NCBI GenBank assembly: GCA_019242465.1
Contig: JAFAVL010000638.1
Location: 1-14,432, forward strand
Direction: 5' to 3'
Origin: Chroococcidiopsidaceae cyanobacterium CP_BM_RX_35
Lineage (GTDB): Bacteria > Cyanobacteriota > Cyanobacteriia > Cyanobacteriales > Chroococcidiopsidaceae
Length of the DNA stretch: 14,432 nucleotides
Positions 1 through 7,521 of the stretch are shown piece by piece. How positions within the stretch are numbered: position 1 is the stretch's first letter; each line of letters opens with the position of its first letter. A program made the translations under genes and the position numbers. The notes under the pieces were generated by a model. The model saw only the letters and a program-made list of their open reading frames with translations, ran no database searches and was not told the DNA's origin.

Positions 1-159
1 TCTATTCAGTTTAAGCCACAAAGCTCGAATTTCTCCCTTGACCGAGAAGAAGCACCTGGATTTCGGCTACTAAACCTCTATCGTGATGGTAGATGGGAGA
101 CGAGAATTGAGCGTGTTGCTTATACTCATCAGCTAAATCTGGCTGCCACAGGTTATTAG
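1..159 (+). CDS. CpdA-like 3',5'-cyclic-nucleotide phosphodiesterase, C-terminal end (partial)
   Basis: The first reading frame is open from the window edge to a TAG at 157-159, giving the last 52 residues of a protein that starts outside the window. The segment FKPQSSNFSLDREEAPGFR followed by L-L-N-L-Y-x-D-G-R-W-E-T resembles, from memory, the C-terminal end of Icc/CpdA-type calcineurin-like phosphoesterases, which have a similar Q-x-K-P-x-x-x-N-F-x-L-D-x-x-A-P-G-[FWY]-R block followed by an acidic-glycine turn. Such enzymes hydrolyse cAMP or related phosphodiesters in the cytoplasm using a two-metal centre. The metal-binding residues lie upstream and cannot be checked here, so the activity is inferred from the tail only. 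The stop overlaps the stop of the convergent cpcT gene by a few bases. Another calcineurin-like phosphoesterase subfamily is the main alternative. Confidence 0.6.
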   Translation, partial: SIQFKPQSSNFSLDREEAPGFRLLNLYRDGRWETRIERVAYTHQLNLAATGY

Positions 160-746
160 ACCTTCACCTCGTCAGCAAAACTATCCCAACGGACAAAGTG
201 AAATGGTCCGGCAAGAGCTCCCCAAAGCTGCTCATCAGTTTCTGGATCGCGTCCTCGGTCGAGGCTAGTAAATTCGTCTTGGTCAATTTCAAATTCACTA
301 TCGAGATAAGTGTTTCTACCTTGGCGTAAAACCATGCAGGCTTTACCAGGCTCGACTGAGCCTTTGAAGCTGTGCCCAGTCCACTCAACAATCATGTTGC
401 AGCCCGGTAACTTATTCAACTGTTCTACTGTCAAGGTTTTAAAGCGCTGCGGTTGGCGAGATGCACCATAGAACTGCTGTTCTTGTTTGATGCTGTAGTT
501 TTCAATTTCGATGTGATCTCCAACCTCCAACAACTTCAGCACCCGCACCCGATAGGGCTCATTGAGCATATAATCGTAGGCTTGCTCGACATACAGGCTC
601 ACCCCTGACAGGAGTTCTGGGGGCAAGGGACGCATACAAACGCGAATATGGGCGAAAAACGGCGGATTCTCAAAAGCTTGTTGCTGGTTGCTGAAATCAG
701 CTGCCATCCAGCGAGCTAAAGTTAGGATATCCGTAGAATGAGTCAT
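156..746 (-). CDS. cpcT: Phycobiliprotein chromophore lyase, CpcT/CpeT family
   Basis: This encodes a 196-residue protein matching the CpcT/CpeT (DUF1001) family in length and in landmarks: an N-terminus reading MTHSTDILTLARWMAADFSN, then ENPPFFAHIRVCMRPLP around residues 37-53, EQAYDYMLNEPYRVRVLKL around 69-87 and a C-terminal LWGALAGPFHFVRWDSFADE block. CpcT attaches phycocyanobilin to the Cys-153/155 site of beta-phycocyanin (and phycoerythrocyanin) in the cytosol before phycobilisome assembly; CpeT acts on phycoerythrin. The frame is open for 72 codons upstream of 746, but the family's conserved N-terminus begins at this ATG, so the longer start is rejected. It converges on the phosphodiesterase gene with a 4-bp overlap and diverges from the TPR gene with almost no gap. 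No cpc structural genes are visible nearby. CpcT is more likely than CpeT because the other lyase here is also a general CpcS type, but substrate cannot be settled from sequence. Confidence 0.93.
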   Translation of the reverse strand: MTHSTDILTLARWMAADFSNQQQAFENPPFFAHIRVCMRPLPPELLSGVSLYVEQAYDYMLNEPYRVRVLKLLEVGDHIEIENYSIKQEQQFYGASRQPQRFKTLTVEQLNKLPGCNMIVEWTGHSFKGSVEPGKACMVLRQGRNTYLDSEFEIDQDEFTSLDRGRDPETDEQLWGALAGPFHFVRWDSFADEVKV

Positions 747-2031
747 GACGTTAGTTGACGACAACGCTATTGCTGGGAACGGTCTTGTGAGTATTTTAGA
801 ACCTGTTGGGAAGAGGATGTGCAATGTTGGCACGACTGCCGCTATGTTCTGGCTCTTGTTGTGTTGCAGCACTGTAGCCCTGGCACAAAACGGGTCGTCT
901 AAGTCAGAGCCATTTCCTCTGAATCCCCTAGAAAGGCATACCCCTGATATCCTACTACCCAACTCAAAGGAAAAAAAGAATCTGCCTTTGACCCCTGTGG
1001 AACGTCAAAAGCTAGAGGCAGATTTGGATAACCTAGATGCATATGCGCAAGCTAGGTTGAATGCAGGAGATAGCATAGCCGCATTCGACTTCTGGAACCG
1101 GGAACTGCGATTGCGTCAAGCGCTAGGACCTATGGCAGAAGTACAAGCACTCTCCAGGGTGGGAGCGATCGCTTGGAGCAACAATCAGGCAAAGGAAGTG
1201 CAGATTATCACCCAGCGATTGCAAGTGATCCAGCAGCAGGCAAGTGTCCAACCAGTTGACAATCCAGAACTCTGGCAAGAGCTGGGACAGGCTTACCAGC
1301 AATTGCGAGTCCCGCAACAGGCACTACAGGTTTATCAGCGAATTCTAGACATCGAGCGCCGACAACAACAGGACATAACGACTCAATCGGAAACTCTCAA
1401 GATAATTGCTGAACTCCATCTTGAATGGTTTGAGTATCCTCAAGCAGCTACAGTTTATGAAGAGTTACTAGGTTTAGCTAGGAAGCAGGGCGATCGCGTT
1501 AATGAGGAGAGCTATCTACAACAACTTGCTTACATCTATGAGCAAGCCAACCAGCCGCAAAAAGCAATAGCAGCCAAGCAACAACTAGCAGAATTCTACC
1601 TCAACGAGAAAGACTTAACCCAGCTACCAAGGCTAAAACTCGGAATCGCCTCCGATTATGCCTCTCGCGGTCAAGTAGAGGCAGCATTCCAGAGCTATAG
1701 AGAAGCTTATGCCTCCGCTTGGTCACTACAACAATATTACCTTGCTGCCGAGGCACTACAAAAATTAATTGCGCTCTATCGATCTAGGGGTCAGACTAAA
1801 GCAGCTTTGGAAACTAGTCAAATTCTTTTACAGGCAGATGCTAATTCGAGTGACTATTACGGCATGATGAATGCTTATGACCAAATCGGGCAAATCTACG
1901 CACAGATTGGTAATTATCCCAAAGCCAAAACTGCATACCAAGATGGATTGAAGCTGGCACAACAGCTACAGTATCAGGAGAGGTATTTCACCCAGCAAAT
2001 TGAGCAAGTCAGTCAAAAGCTCCCTAAATAG
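745..2031 (+). CDS. Secreted tetratricopeptide-repeat protein
   Basis: This is a protein of up to 428 residues. A hydrophobic stretch at about residues 30-48 (GTTAAMFWLLLCCSTVALA) preceded by Lys-Arg and ending in A-L-A before Gln reads as a signal peptide, so the mature protein is probably periplasmic or outer-membrane associated. A low-complexity linker (about 50-85) follows, then helical repeats from about 90 to the end. At least six have TPR spacing, including WQELGQAYQQLRVPQQALQV near 177, an A-x-Y-E-E-L-L repeat, L-A-Y-I-Y-E-Q-A-N-Q-P-Q-K-A-I, and a good last copy (YDQIGQIYAQIGNYPKAKTA) near 380. TPRs mediate protein binding; the partner is unknown. The start is uncertain: ATG 745 overlaps the cpcT start codon, leaving no room for promoters, so GTG 787 or ATG 817 may be used; GTG 787 keeps the basic n-region of the signal peptide. 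Confidence 0.85.
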   Translation: MTLVDDNAIAGNGLVSILEPVGKRMCNVGTTAAMFWLLLCCSTVALAQNGSSKSEPFPLNPLERHTPDILLPNSKEKKNLPLTPVERQKLEADLDNLDAYAQARLNAGDSIAAFDFWNRELRLRQALGPMAEVQALSRVGAIAWSNNQAKEVQIITQRLQVIQQQASVQPVDNPELWQELGQAYQQLRVPQQALQVYQRILDIERRQQQDITTQSETLKIIAELHLEWFEYPQAATVYEELLGLARKQGDRVNEESYLQQLAYIYEQANQPQKAIAAKQQLAEFYLNEKDLTQLPRLKLGIASDYASRGQVEAAFQSYREAYASAWSLQQYYLAAEALQKLIALYRSRGQTKAALETSQILLQADANSSDYYGMMNAYDQIGQIYAQIGNYPKAKTAYQDGLKLAQQLQYQERYFTQQIEQVSQKLPK

Positions 2032-2066
2032 ACGCTTCAGTTATGCCTGTCTACAACCTCGAACAG

Positions 2067-2492
2067 TTATTCTCTAGATGGTCTAGCACCGTAAAGCTTA
2101 GCTCCCCTAAAGTCGGCACCAGCTAGGGTTGCACCACTCATATCGGTGTTGTATAGCTTAGCGGCAGTGAGTTTAACCCCAGTTAGATCTGTATCACTCA
2201 AACTCGCATCGCTAGCAAAAACTTTGGTTAAATTTGCGCCTTGAAGGTTTGCCCCAGTTAGGTCAGCACCCTCTAGGTTTGCAGCTTTTAGGTTTGCCCC
2301 TCTTAAATCAGCTTCCCTCAAGTCTGCCCCAAGCAAGTGAGCTTGCTGTAGGTTTGCTCCTGACAAATCACAGCGGCGACATGCCCCAGTTTCTAGTAAC
2401 TGCCTAACCTGAGCGGGATTTTCAGCTCTAGCGGGTAATGCTAGACACACGGTGCCCAATAAAGCTGCGGTTGCTAGAATTCTTGATTTCAT
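2067..2492 (-). CDS. Secreted pentapeptide-repeat protein
   Basis: This encodes 141 residues. Residues 1-23 form a textbook signal peptide (MKSRILATAALLG, a hydrophobic core and an A-R-A cleavage site). After it comes ENPAQVRQLLETGACRRCDL, then about 18 tandem pentapeptides of the A-(D/N)-L-x-x type to the C-terminus (for example SGANL, LGADL, READL, RGANL). These should build a short right-handed quadrilateral beta-helix in the periplasm or thylakoid lumen. The C-x-x-C just before the helix is a feature I recall from many cyanobacterial members; its role is unknown to me. The start at 2492 is chosen over an upstream in-frame ATG because the signal peptide begins here and a strong Shine-Dalgarno (GAGGTGAGG) sits 3 nt upstream. 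It converges on the TPR gene with a 35-nt gap. The family is sure, but the function is not known. Confidence 0.88.
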   Translation of the reverse strand: MKSRILATAALLGTVCLALPARAENPAQVRQLLETGACRRCDLSGANLQQAHLLGADLREADLRGANLKAANLEGADLTGANLQGANLTKVFASDASLSDTDLTGVKLTAAKLYNTDMSGATLAGADFRGAKLYGARPSRE

Positions 2493-2504
2493 CTTCCTCA
2501 CCTC
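2493..2504 (-). promoter_or_regulatory. Double Shine-Dalgarno for the pentapeptide-repeat gene
   Basis: Read on the minus strand, the 12 bases before the ATG are GAGGTGAGGAAG. Two overlapping GAGG cores lie 3 and 8 nt from the start. This decides the start at 2492 over the longer open frame that reaches 2618. Confidence 0.7.
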
Positions 2505-2705
2505 AAGTGGTACAGGAACACTTAAGTACCTATACTTACAGAATCCCCTACAGATATGTTTTTGCACTCCTCCATCTGGAGTAACCGCAGGAGTGAAATC
2601 CGCTCCTTCAGCCGTCAAGTCATAACTACCATGCCACCGTCAAAAGTCTTAAATTTTATACTGCGCTAGTCTACCGATAGGCGAAGTTCAAAAGTGAAAT
2701 GGCAA

Positions 2706-2754
2706 GGTAGCTCACTCAAACTAAATCAATTTAATTAGCTACCCTGTAACAGGG
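2706..2754 (+). promoter_or_regulatory. Structured leader of the mscS-like gene (overlapping hairpins)
   Basis: Two perfect stems can form just upstream of the channel gene. GGTAGCT (2706-2712) pairs with AGCTACC (2737-2743), and CCCTG (2742-2746) pairs with CAGGG (2750-2754) across a TAA loop. They share the two C residues at 2742-2743, so they cannot both be complete. The second hairpin ends 11 nt before the AGGAGGT ribosome binding site. This could be an attenuator-like leader or simply two chance stems; the sequence shows the complementarity but not the function. Confidence 0.35.
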
Positions 2755-2765
2755 CTTCTTGCTAT

Positions 2766-2772
2766 AGGAGGT
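2766..2772 (+). promoter_or_regulatory. Strong ribosome binding site of the mscS-like gene
   Basis: AGGAGGT lies 6 nt before the ATG at 2779, a near-perfect Shine-Dalgarno match and the strongest one in the window. It fixes the start of the channel gene. Confidence 0.8.
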
Positions 2773-2778
2773 GTAGAA

Positions 2779-4440
2779 ATGCGCTCTCAACTTTGGGCGA
2801 TCACTGGGTCGGTAATGCTAGCTGTTTCAGGTACACCGCCCGCCAAGGTCCAGATCCCCTTTTTACCCAACCTACCATCTTCCAATCAGTCTAGTCAGAC
2901 TAGTAGTCAGCCAAGTAATAAATCAGATAACACCAAAATTGTTTCTGGTTGGGTGCAGTTGGATGGTCGTCGTCTATTCCAGGTAGCGGCATCAAAGGAC
3001 CAACTTCTAGAGCGTCTACAGAATATTCAACAAAATCTGGACCGGATTAGCCAAGATTACTTTCAACAAAGTTCGCCAGCTCTTAGTGTGCAGATCCGGA
3101 GTGTGCAGCGCCAGAACAAGGAGTTTCCAGTCATATATGTCAATGACCAATACCTGATGACCGTCACGGACCAAGATGCCAACCAGCAACGTCTAGCAGC
3201 CTCAGTGTGGGCAAAGCAACTCGAACCCGTGTTGCAAAGGGATCTGGAACGAGGTAAGCACGAGCGACAAACCCATTTTTTAGTCCATCAGGGTCAAGTC
3301 ACCCTTGGAATCGTACTGGCAATGATCGCGACCAGTTCAGGAGTTTATCTCTTCTTGCAGCGTCGCTTAAGACGGCAAACACCAAAACCTATTACCTCGG
3401 CTACTCCCTCCACACAGCCGATTGCCAACCAGCTGAACCAACAGCAGCATCGAAACCTTAAAGAAGTATGGCAGCGATTGTTTCAGTTCACTCAAACAGC
3501 AATTTGGGGAGGTGGAACCCTAATTATCCTTGGTCTATTTCCTTACACCCGACCAACACAGGCATGGATTCTGACATTCCTGCAAATTCCTTTACGCGTG
3601 GGAGTTGTTATCCTGGGCAGCTACATGGCAATCCGTCTGAGCTACGCCCTAATCGACCGATCTACCACGGCCCTAGCAACTGGTATTTTCCTAACTCCAG
3701 AAACCTCTCAAAGGCTGCAGCTCAGAATTTCTACGATTTCTGTGATTACCAAAAGCCTAATTACCTTTGTCTGGGTCGTCATTGGCTTCGTGCTGATCTT
3801 GATAGCGCTAGGCGTGGATACCGCTCCTTTGCTAGCTAGTGTTGGTCTGATTGGTGTAGCGCTATCTTTAGCCTCCCAAAACTTGCTTAAAGACGCGATT
3901 AACGGCTGTCTCATTATCCTAGAAGACCAGTACGCCATTGGCGATGTGATTGCAGTAGGCGACAAGGGGGGCTTAGTGGAAAAGCTGAATTTACGCATTA
4001 CCCAACTACGCGATTCAGAGGGACGATTGATCACAATCCCCAACAGTGAAATCAAAGCGGTCGCTAATCTTTCCAGCAGTTGGTCGCGAGCAGACTTAAA
4101 CATTCCGGTTGCCTATAATACTGATGTAGAGCAGGCTTTGCAGCTAATTAAAACTGTGGCGCTGGAGATGGGTAGCGAACCTCAATGGCAAAATCTGATT
4201 TTGGAGACGCCGGAAATTTTAGGGGTAGATGATTTTGGAGAGCGGGGCGTAGTGCTGCGAGTTTGGATCAAGACCCAGCCCCTCAAGCAGTGGGATGTGG
4301 CAAGGGAGTATCGTCGGCGCCTCAAAATCGCTTTCGATGCAGCCGAGATGCCGATTTCTTTGCCCCAGCAATCTGTTTGGGTGAATGATGTCCACCCAGT
4401 ACCATCCCAGTTCGACGGCAGAGGTTCCACTTCCAGATAA
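2779..4440 (+). CDS. Mechanosensitive ion channel, MscS family
   Basis: This 553-residue membrane protein should act as a tension-gated channel that vents solutes during hypo-osmotic shock. An N-terminal hydrophobic stretch (about 5-20) could be a signal sequence or first helix. It is followed by a Ser/Gln-rich linker (30-52) and a likely periplasmic domain (about 54-165, opening with GWVQLDGRRLFQVAAS). Hydrophobic helices lie near 174-193, 241-256, 264-290 and 325-346. The MscS core comes next: the pore helix LLASVGLIGVALSLASQNLL (351-370) with the usual Gly/Ala spacing, then NGCLIILEDQYAIGDVI (375-391), a beta domain with ITIPNSEI (418-425), and a cytoplasmic alpha/beta end (about 440-540). 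It is longer than E. coli MscS (286 residues), as is common for cyanobacterial multi-helix members. It is followed at 37 nt by panC-cmk on the same strand, so co-transcription is possible. Confidence 0.93.
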   Translation: MRSQLWAITGSVMLAVSGTPPAKVQIPFLPNLPSSNQSSQTSSQPSNKSDNTKIVSGWVQLDGRRLFQVAASKDQLLERLQNIQQNLDRISQDYFQQSSPALSVQIRSVQRQNKEFPVIYVNDQYLMTVTDQDANQQRLAASVWAKQLEPVLQRDLERGKHERQTHFLVHQGQVTLGIVLAMIATSSGVYLFLQRRLRRQTPKPITSATPSTQPIANQLNQQQHRNLKEVWQRLFQFTQTAIWGGGTLIILGLFPYTRPTQAWILTFLQIPLRVGVVILGSYMAIRLSYALIDRSTTALATGIFLTPETSQRLQLRISTISVITKSLITFVWVVIGFVLILIALGVDTAPLLASVGLIGVALSLASQNLLKDAINGCLIILEDQYAIGDVIAVGDKGGLVEKLNLRITQLRDSEGRLITIPNSEIKAVANLSSSWSRADLNIPVAYNTDVEQALQLIKTVALEMGSEPQWQNLILETPEILGVDDFGERGVVLRVWIKTQPLKQWDVAREYRRRLKIAFDAAEMPISLPQQSVWVNDVHPVPSQFDGRGSTSR

Positions 4441-4477
4441 ACTAACGAGAGGGTACAGTTATAGTTGGGGGTTTTTG

Positions 4478-6061
4478 GTGCGCCTGTTTACGACAGTGGT
4501 GGCATTACGCTGCTACTTAAGTCTATGCCGATTGCAGAAGAGTGCTGGGGGAGCATCTGACCAAGCAATCGGTCTGGTTCCCACGATGGGGGCATTGCAT
4601 GCTGGTCATCTGAGTTTGATCCAACGGGCGCGGCAAGAAAATACAACAGTCATTGTCAGCATCTTTGTCAATCCCTTGCAATTTGGTCCAAATGAAGATT
4701 ATCAACGCTACCCTCGTTCGCTACACCAGGACCAGCAGCTCTGTGAGCAGGCTGGAGTAGATGCAATTTTCGCCCCCAGTGCCCCAGAAATGGGGATAGT
4801 GGATCAAATAGGCTCCTCCCTACCAACTCAGGTTGTCCCCCCAAAAGCTATGACTTCGGTTTTGTGCAGCGTGACTAGACCTGGACATTTTCAGGGGGTG
4901 GCAACGATTGTGACCAAGTTGTTAAACTTGGTACAGCCTGACCGAGCCTATTTCGGTCAGAAGGACGCCCAACAACTGGCAATCATTCAGCAAGTTGTGG
5001 CGGATCTCAATTTACCAGTAGAAATTATTGGCTGCCCAATAGTGCGTGCCGCCTCTGGTTTGGCTTTAAGTTCTCGCAATCAGTATTTGAGTCCAGAGCA
5101 AAAAGAGCAGGCGACAATACTGTATAGCAGTTTGCAAGCGGCTATTAGGGCATTTCATGCCGGAGAGCGTCGAGGCAATGTTTTGATTGCCACCGCCAAG
5201 ACAGAATTAGCGATGGCAAGTGCTGTTCAGATAGAGTATGTTGAATTGGTCCATCCTACTACATTAGTGCCTTTGGAAAAAGTGGAGGAGGCTGGAATGC
5301 TAGCGATCGCTGCTAGTTTGGGTTCTACCCGCCTAATTGACAATGTTGTGCTGCGCGACCATCAGCCAATTGTAGCGATTGATGGTCCTGCTGGGGCCGG
5401 AAAATCGACGGTAGCTCGTCAGGTTGCTCAAACCCTAAAATTACTTTATCTCGATACCGGTGCAATGTATCGGGCATTGACGTGGCTAGTATTGCAACTG
5501 GGAATTCCTTTGGAGGACCAATGCGCGATCGCGGAATTAGCAAGTAGCTGCGAGATTCAACTTGCTTCCAGTGCTGACCCACAAAACCCGCTGCGGGTTT
5601 GGATTAATCACCAGGAGGTCACTCAGGGCATTCGCACTTTAGAAGTGACATCCCAGGTTTCAGCGATCGCCGCTCAGCCTGCTGTCCGCCGGGCACTCGT
5701 CAAGCAACAGCAATGCTGGGGTCAAAGGGGAGGTTTAGTGGCTGAAGGTCGCGATATAGGTACCTACGTCTTTCCAGATGCTGACTTGAAAATTTTCTTA
5801 ACGGCTTCTGTCCAAGAGCGGGCGCGGCGACGGCAAGTGGACTTTCAACATCAAGGTCAAGCAGATATGAGTTTAGCTCAGTTAGAACAGGACATTGCCG
5901 AACGCGACTGGAAAGATAGCACTCGTGACGTTGCCCCATTACAAAAAGCAGCAGATGCGATTGAGATTCAGACGGATGGTCTGAGTGTGGAACAAGTCAC
6001 GGCTGAAATAGTTAACTGCTATCACAGGTATGTGTCTGTGAACCAGGAGAATAAGACTTAA
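4478..6061 (+). CDS. panC/cmk: Bifunctional pantothenate synthetase / cytidylate kinase (PanC-Cmk fusion)
   Basis: This encodes a 527-residue cytosolic fusion. Residues 1-285 are PanC, which joins pantoate and beta-alanine with ATP to give pantothenate for CoA synthesis: the nucleotide-binding MGALHAGH (37-44), FVNPLQFGPNEDYQRYPR (63-80), RPGHFQGVATIV (134-145), YFGQKDAQQ (158-166) and ALSSRN (196-201). Residues 297-527 are (d)CMP kinase, which phosphorylates CMP/dCMP for nucleotide synthesis: the P-loop GPAGAGKST (303-311), DTGAMYRALT (326-335), EGRDIGTYVFPDA (423-435), a lid rich in Arg (448-452) and RDWKDSTRDVAPL (476-488). All expected active-site motifs look intact. The frame is open back to ATG 4385 inside mscS, but PanC homology begins at VRLFTTVVALR, so GTG 4478 is preferred; a weak GGGGG sits 6 nt upstream. 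The fused arrangement is typical of cyanobacteria. It converges on the AmpG-like gene 25 nt away, with no obvious terminator between. Confidence 0.97.
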   Translation: MRLFTTVVALRCYLSLCRLQKSAGGASDQAIGLVPTMGALHAGHLSLIQRARQENTTVIVSIFVNPLQFGPNEDYQRYPRSLHQDQQLCEQAGVDAIFAPSAPEMGIVDQIGSSLPTQVVPPKAMTSVLCSVTRPGHFQGVATIVTKLLNLVQPDRAYFGQKDAQQLAIIQQVVADLNLPVEIIGCPIVRAASGLALSSRNQYLSPEQKEQATILYSSLQAAIRAFHAGERRGNVLIATAKTELAMASAVQIEYVELVHPTTLVPLEKVEEAGMLAIAASLGSTRLIDNVVLRDHQPIVAIDGPAGAGKSTVARQVAQTLKLLYLDTGAMYRALTWLVLQLGIPLEDQCAIAELASSCEIQLASSADPQNPLRVWINHQEVTQGIRTLEVTSQVSAIAAQPAVRRALVKQQQCWGQRGGLVAEGRDIGTYVFPDADLKIFLTASVQERARRRQVDFQHQGQADMSLAQLEQDIAERDWKDSTRDVAPLQKAADAIEIQTDGLSVEQVTAEIVNCYHRYVSVNQENKT

Positions 6062-6086
6062 GCAAAGCCAAGAAGCGCGAGGCGAT

Positions 6087-7397
6087 TCATTTTTCCTCTC
6101 CTAATGGCAGAAAAAAAATTGCGATCAAACCTGGTATGGTCGCAAAAAAACTGATCAAAAAATAATCCTCATAACCCATCCATGTCTGGAGATAGCCACT
6201 CAATAGACCTGGAATAAACATGCCTGTTGACATCAAGGCTGTTGTGATCGCATAATGCGACGCTTCGTATTCAGATCGGACAGTACTCATCAGAAATACA
6301 GTGTATGCCGACACACCAATTCCATAAGAAAACTGCTCATATGAATTAACAATATATATCCAGATGCTACCTGGTTTATATGCTGCTAAAATCCAATACA
6401 GTAAGATTGCTGAGTTTTGAATGATTGCAGTTGGCCAAAGCCATTTCTTTAATCCTTGTTTGGCGACAAGATATCCACCGATTATTCCTCCAAATAGCAA
6501 AAAAACTATTCCAACTATGCCATATAAAAATCCTATCTCAGTAGTAGGAAGTCCTAATCCGCCTCTTCCAACTTTATCCATTAGAAAAGGAGGTGCCATT
6601 TTTAACATGAAGGCGTCGCCAAGTCGGAATGTCGTTATGTAGATAACAATCCAAACAATTTTATCTTGCTCAAAATAAGTCTTGAATACTTGAGCAAATT
6701 TGTTTTCTTGCTTTATATCATGTGAGATTGATAGATTTGGTTTGAGAAAGGGAAGATACCAAGTTTGAAAAGCATAAACTGTCAAAAATATTATGCCGGA
6801 AATAAAAAATGCTAATGCCCATCCTATTTTTAACGGCTCAAGGTCAAGGTTTGAGCCAAAAAGTGAAAGATGTACATTATTAGAGCTGGTCTGTGCATAT
6901 AGATTTGCCAAGTAACCAGCTAAGAAAACTAAGCCGCCGTTACCTGCGAGCCAGGCGAATTTATACGCTGTCGTTTGCACACCAACATATAATGCTTGCT
7001 GCTCTTTATTAAGTGCGCTCAAATAGAATCCATCTATAGCAGTGTCATGAGTCGCAGAAACGATAGCAATTGCAGCTAACACAACAATTGATACAGTAAT
7101 GCTATGAGGCGTGAACACACTGAATGCTAAGAGAAAAAAGAGAAAGGTACAAATTACTTCTGTTGCTAAAATCCAAGATCGCTTAGTTGAGAATAAATCA
7201 ACCAGAGGACCCCAAAAACCTTTTAACACCCAGGGAAGATATAAAAAACTCGTCAAACCAATTAATTTGTTAGTAGCACCAAGATCTTTCAGAAAGATGA
7301 CCGACATTAAGTTAACAACAGTATAGGGAAAACCCTCAGCAAAATATAAGATTGCGATCCACAAAACTGAGTTATGAGTTTTATCGGCCTTTAACAT
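6087..7397 (-). CDS. MFS permease, AmpG-like (PAT family)
   Basis: This is a 436-residue protein of about twelve hydrophobic helices. The N-terminal YFAEGFPYTVV (18-28), the loop segment KGFWGPLVDLFSTKRSW (59-75) and the DTAIDGFYLSAL block near residue 115-130 resemble the AmpG/PAT branch of the major facilitator superfamily (E. coli AmpG has YFAQGLP and a W-x-P-x-x-D-R loop). Characterised members import muropeptides (AmpG) or move acetyl-CoA or siderophores, so cell-wall recycling is possible but not shown. The gene is much richer in A+T than its neighbours (some 60-base lines are only about 30-35% G+C), contains no HIP1 octamer, and has no clear Shine-Dalgarno, which together suggest acquisition by transfer. 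It lies downstream of the cpcS terminator hairpin, so it probably has its own promoter, which I could not identify. Confidence 0.8.
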   Translation of the reverse strand: MLKADKTHNSVLWIAILYFAEGFPYTVVNLMSVIFLKDLGATNKLIGLTSFLYLPWVLKGFWGPLVDLFSTKRSWILATEVICTFLFFLLAFSVFTPHSITVSIVVLAAIAIVSATHDTAIDGFYLSALNKEQQALYVGVQTTAYKFAWLAGNGGLVFLAGYLANLYAQTSSNNVHLSLFGSNLDLEPLKIGWALAFFISGIIFLTVYAFQTWYLPFLKPNLSISHDIKQENKFAQVFKTYFEQDKIVWIVIYITTFRLGDAFMLKMAPPFLMDKVGRGGLGLPTTEIGFLYGIVGIVFLLFGGIIGGYLVAKQGLKKWLWPTAIIQNSAILLYWILAAYKPGSIWIYIVNSYEQFSYGIGVSAYTVFLMSTVRSEYEASHYAITTALMSTGMFIPGLLSGYLQTWMGYEDYFLISFFATIPGLIAIFFLPLGEEK

Positions 7398-7432
7398 AGT
7401 TCTACGGAGCCGTCCGCCTGAGTCTTAAAAAC

Positions 7433-7490
7433 AAAACCTCCTCATCAACCCATTCTTACAACACAGGTTAAGAAGAGATGTGGAGGTTTT
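7433..7490 (-). terminator. Long bipartite hairpin, intrinsic terminator of the cpcS-type gene
   Basis: AAAACCTCCTCATC (7433-7446) pairs with GATGTGGAGGTTTT (7477-7490), 14 positions with one mismatch. Inside, TTCTTA (7453-7458) pairs with TAAGAA (7469-7474) around a 10-nt loop. On the minus strand the stem begins 31 nt after the lyase stop codon and its exit side reads GGAGGTTTTGTTTTT, a U-rich tract, as expected for factor-independent termination. In the plus direction the stem is also followed by a T-rich run, so it could work both ways. It insulates the lyase unit from the AmpG-like gene. Confidence 0.75.
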
Positions 7491-7521
7491 ATTTCCTTCT
7501 CCCCCACCCTCTATTTTGATG

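Noticed and set aside
747..962. N-terminal extension of cpcT to 962
   Set aside because: The extension lies antisense to the TPR signal-peptide region, and the conserved CpcT N-terminus begins at 746.
2643..2662. TATACT at 2657 as the -10 box of the mscS promoter
   Set aside because: No acceptable -35 element lies 16-18 bp upstream, so the match alone is not enough.
3708..4103. Minus-strand open frame of 131 codons inside mscS
   Set aside because: It is a shadow of the highly conserved MscS pore region and has no recognisable protein features.
4385..4477. Longer panC-cmk reading frame starting at ATG 4385 inside mscS
   Set aside because: The extra 31 residues overlap the channel gene and do not resemble PanC, whose homology starts at VRLFTTVVALR; GTG 4478 is the better start.
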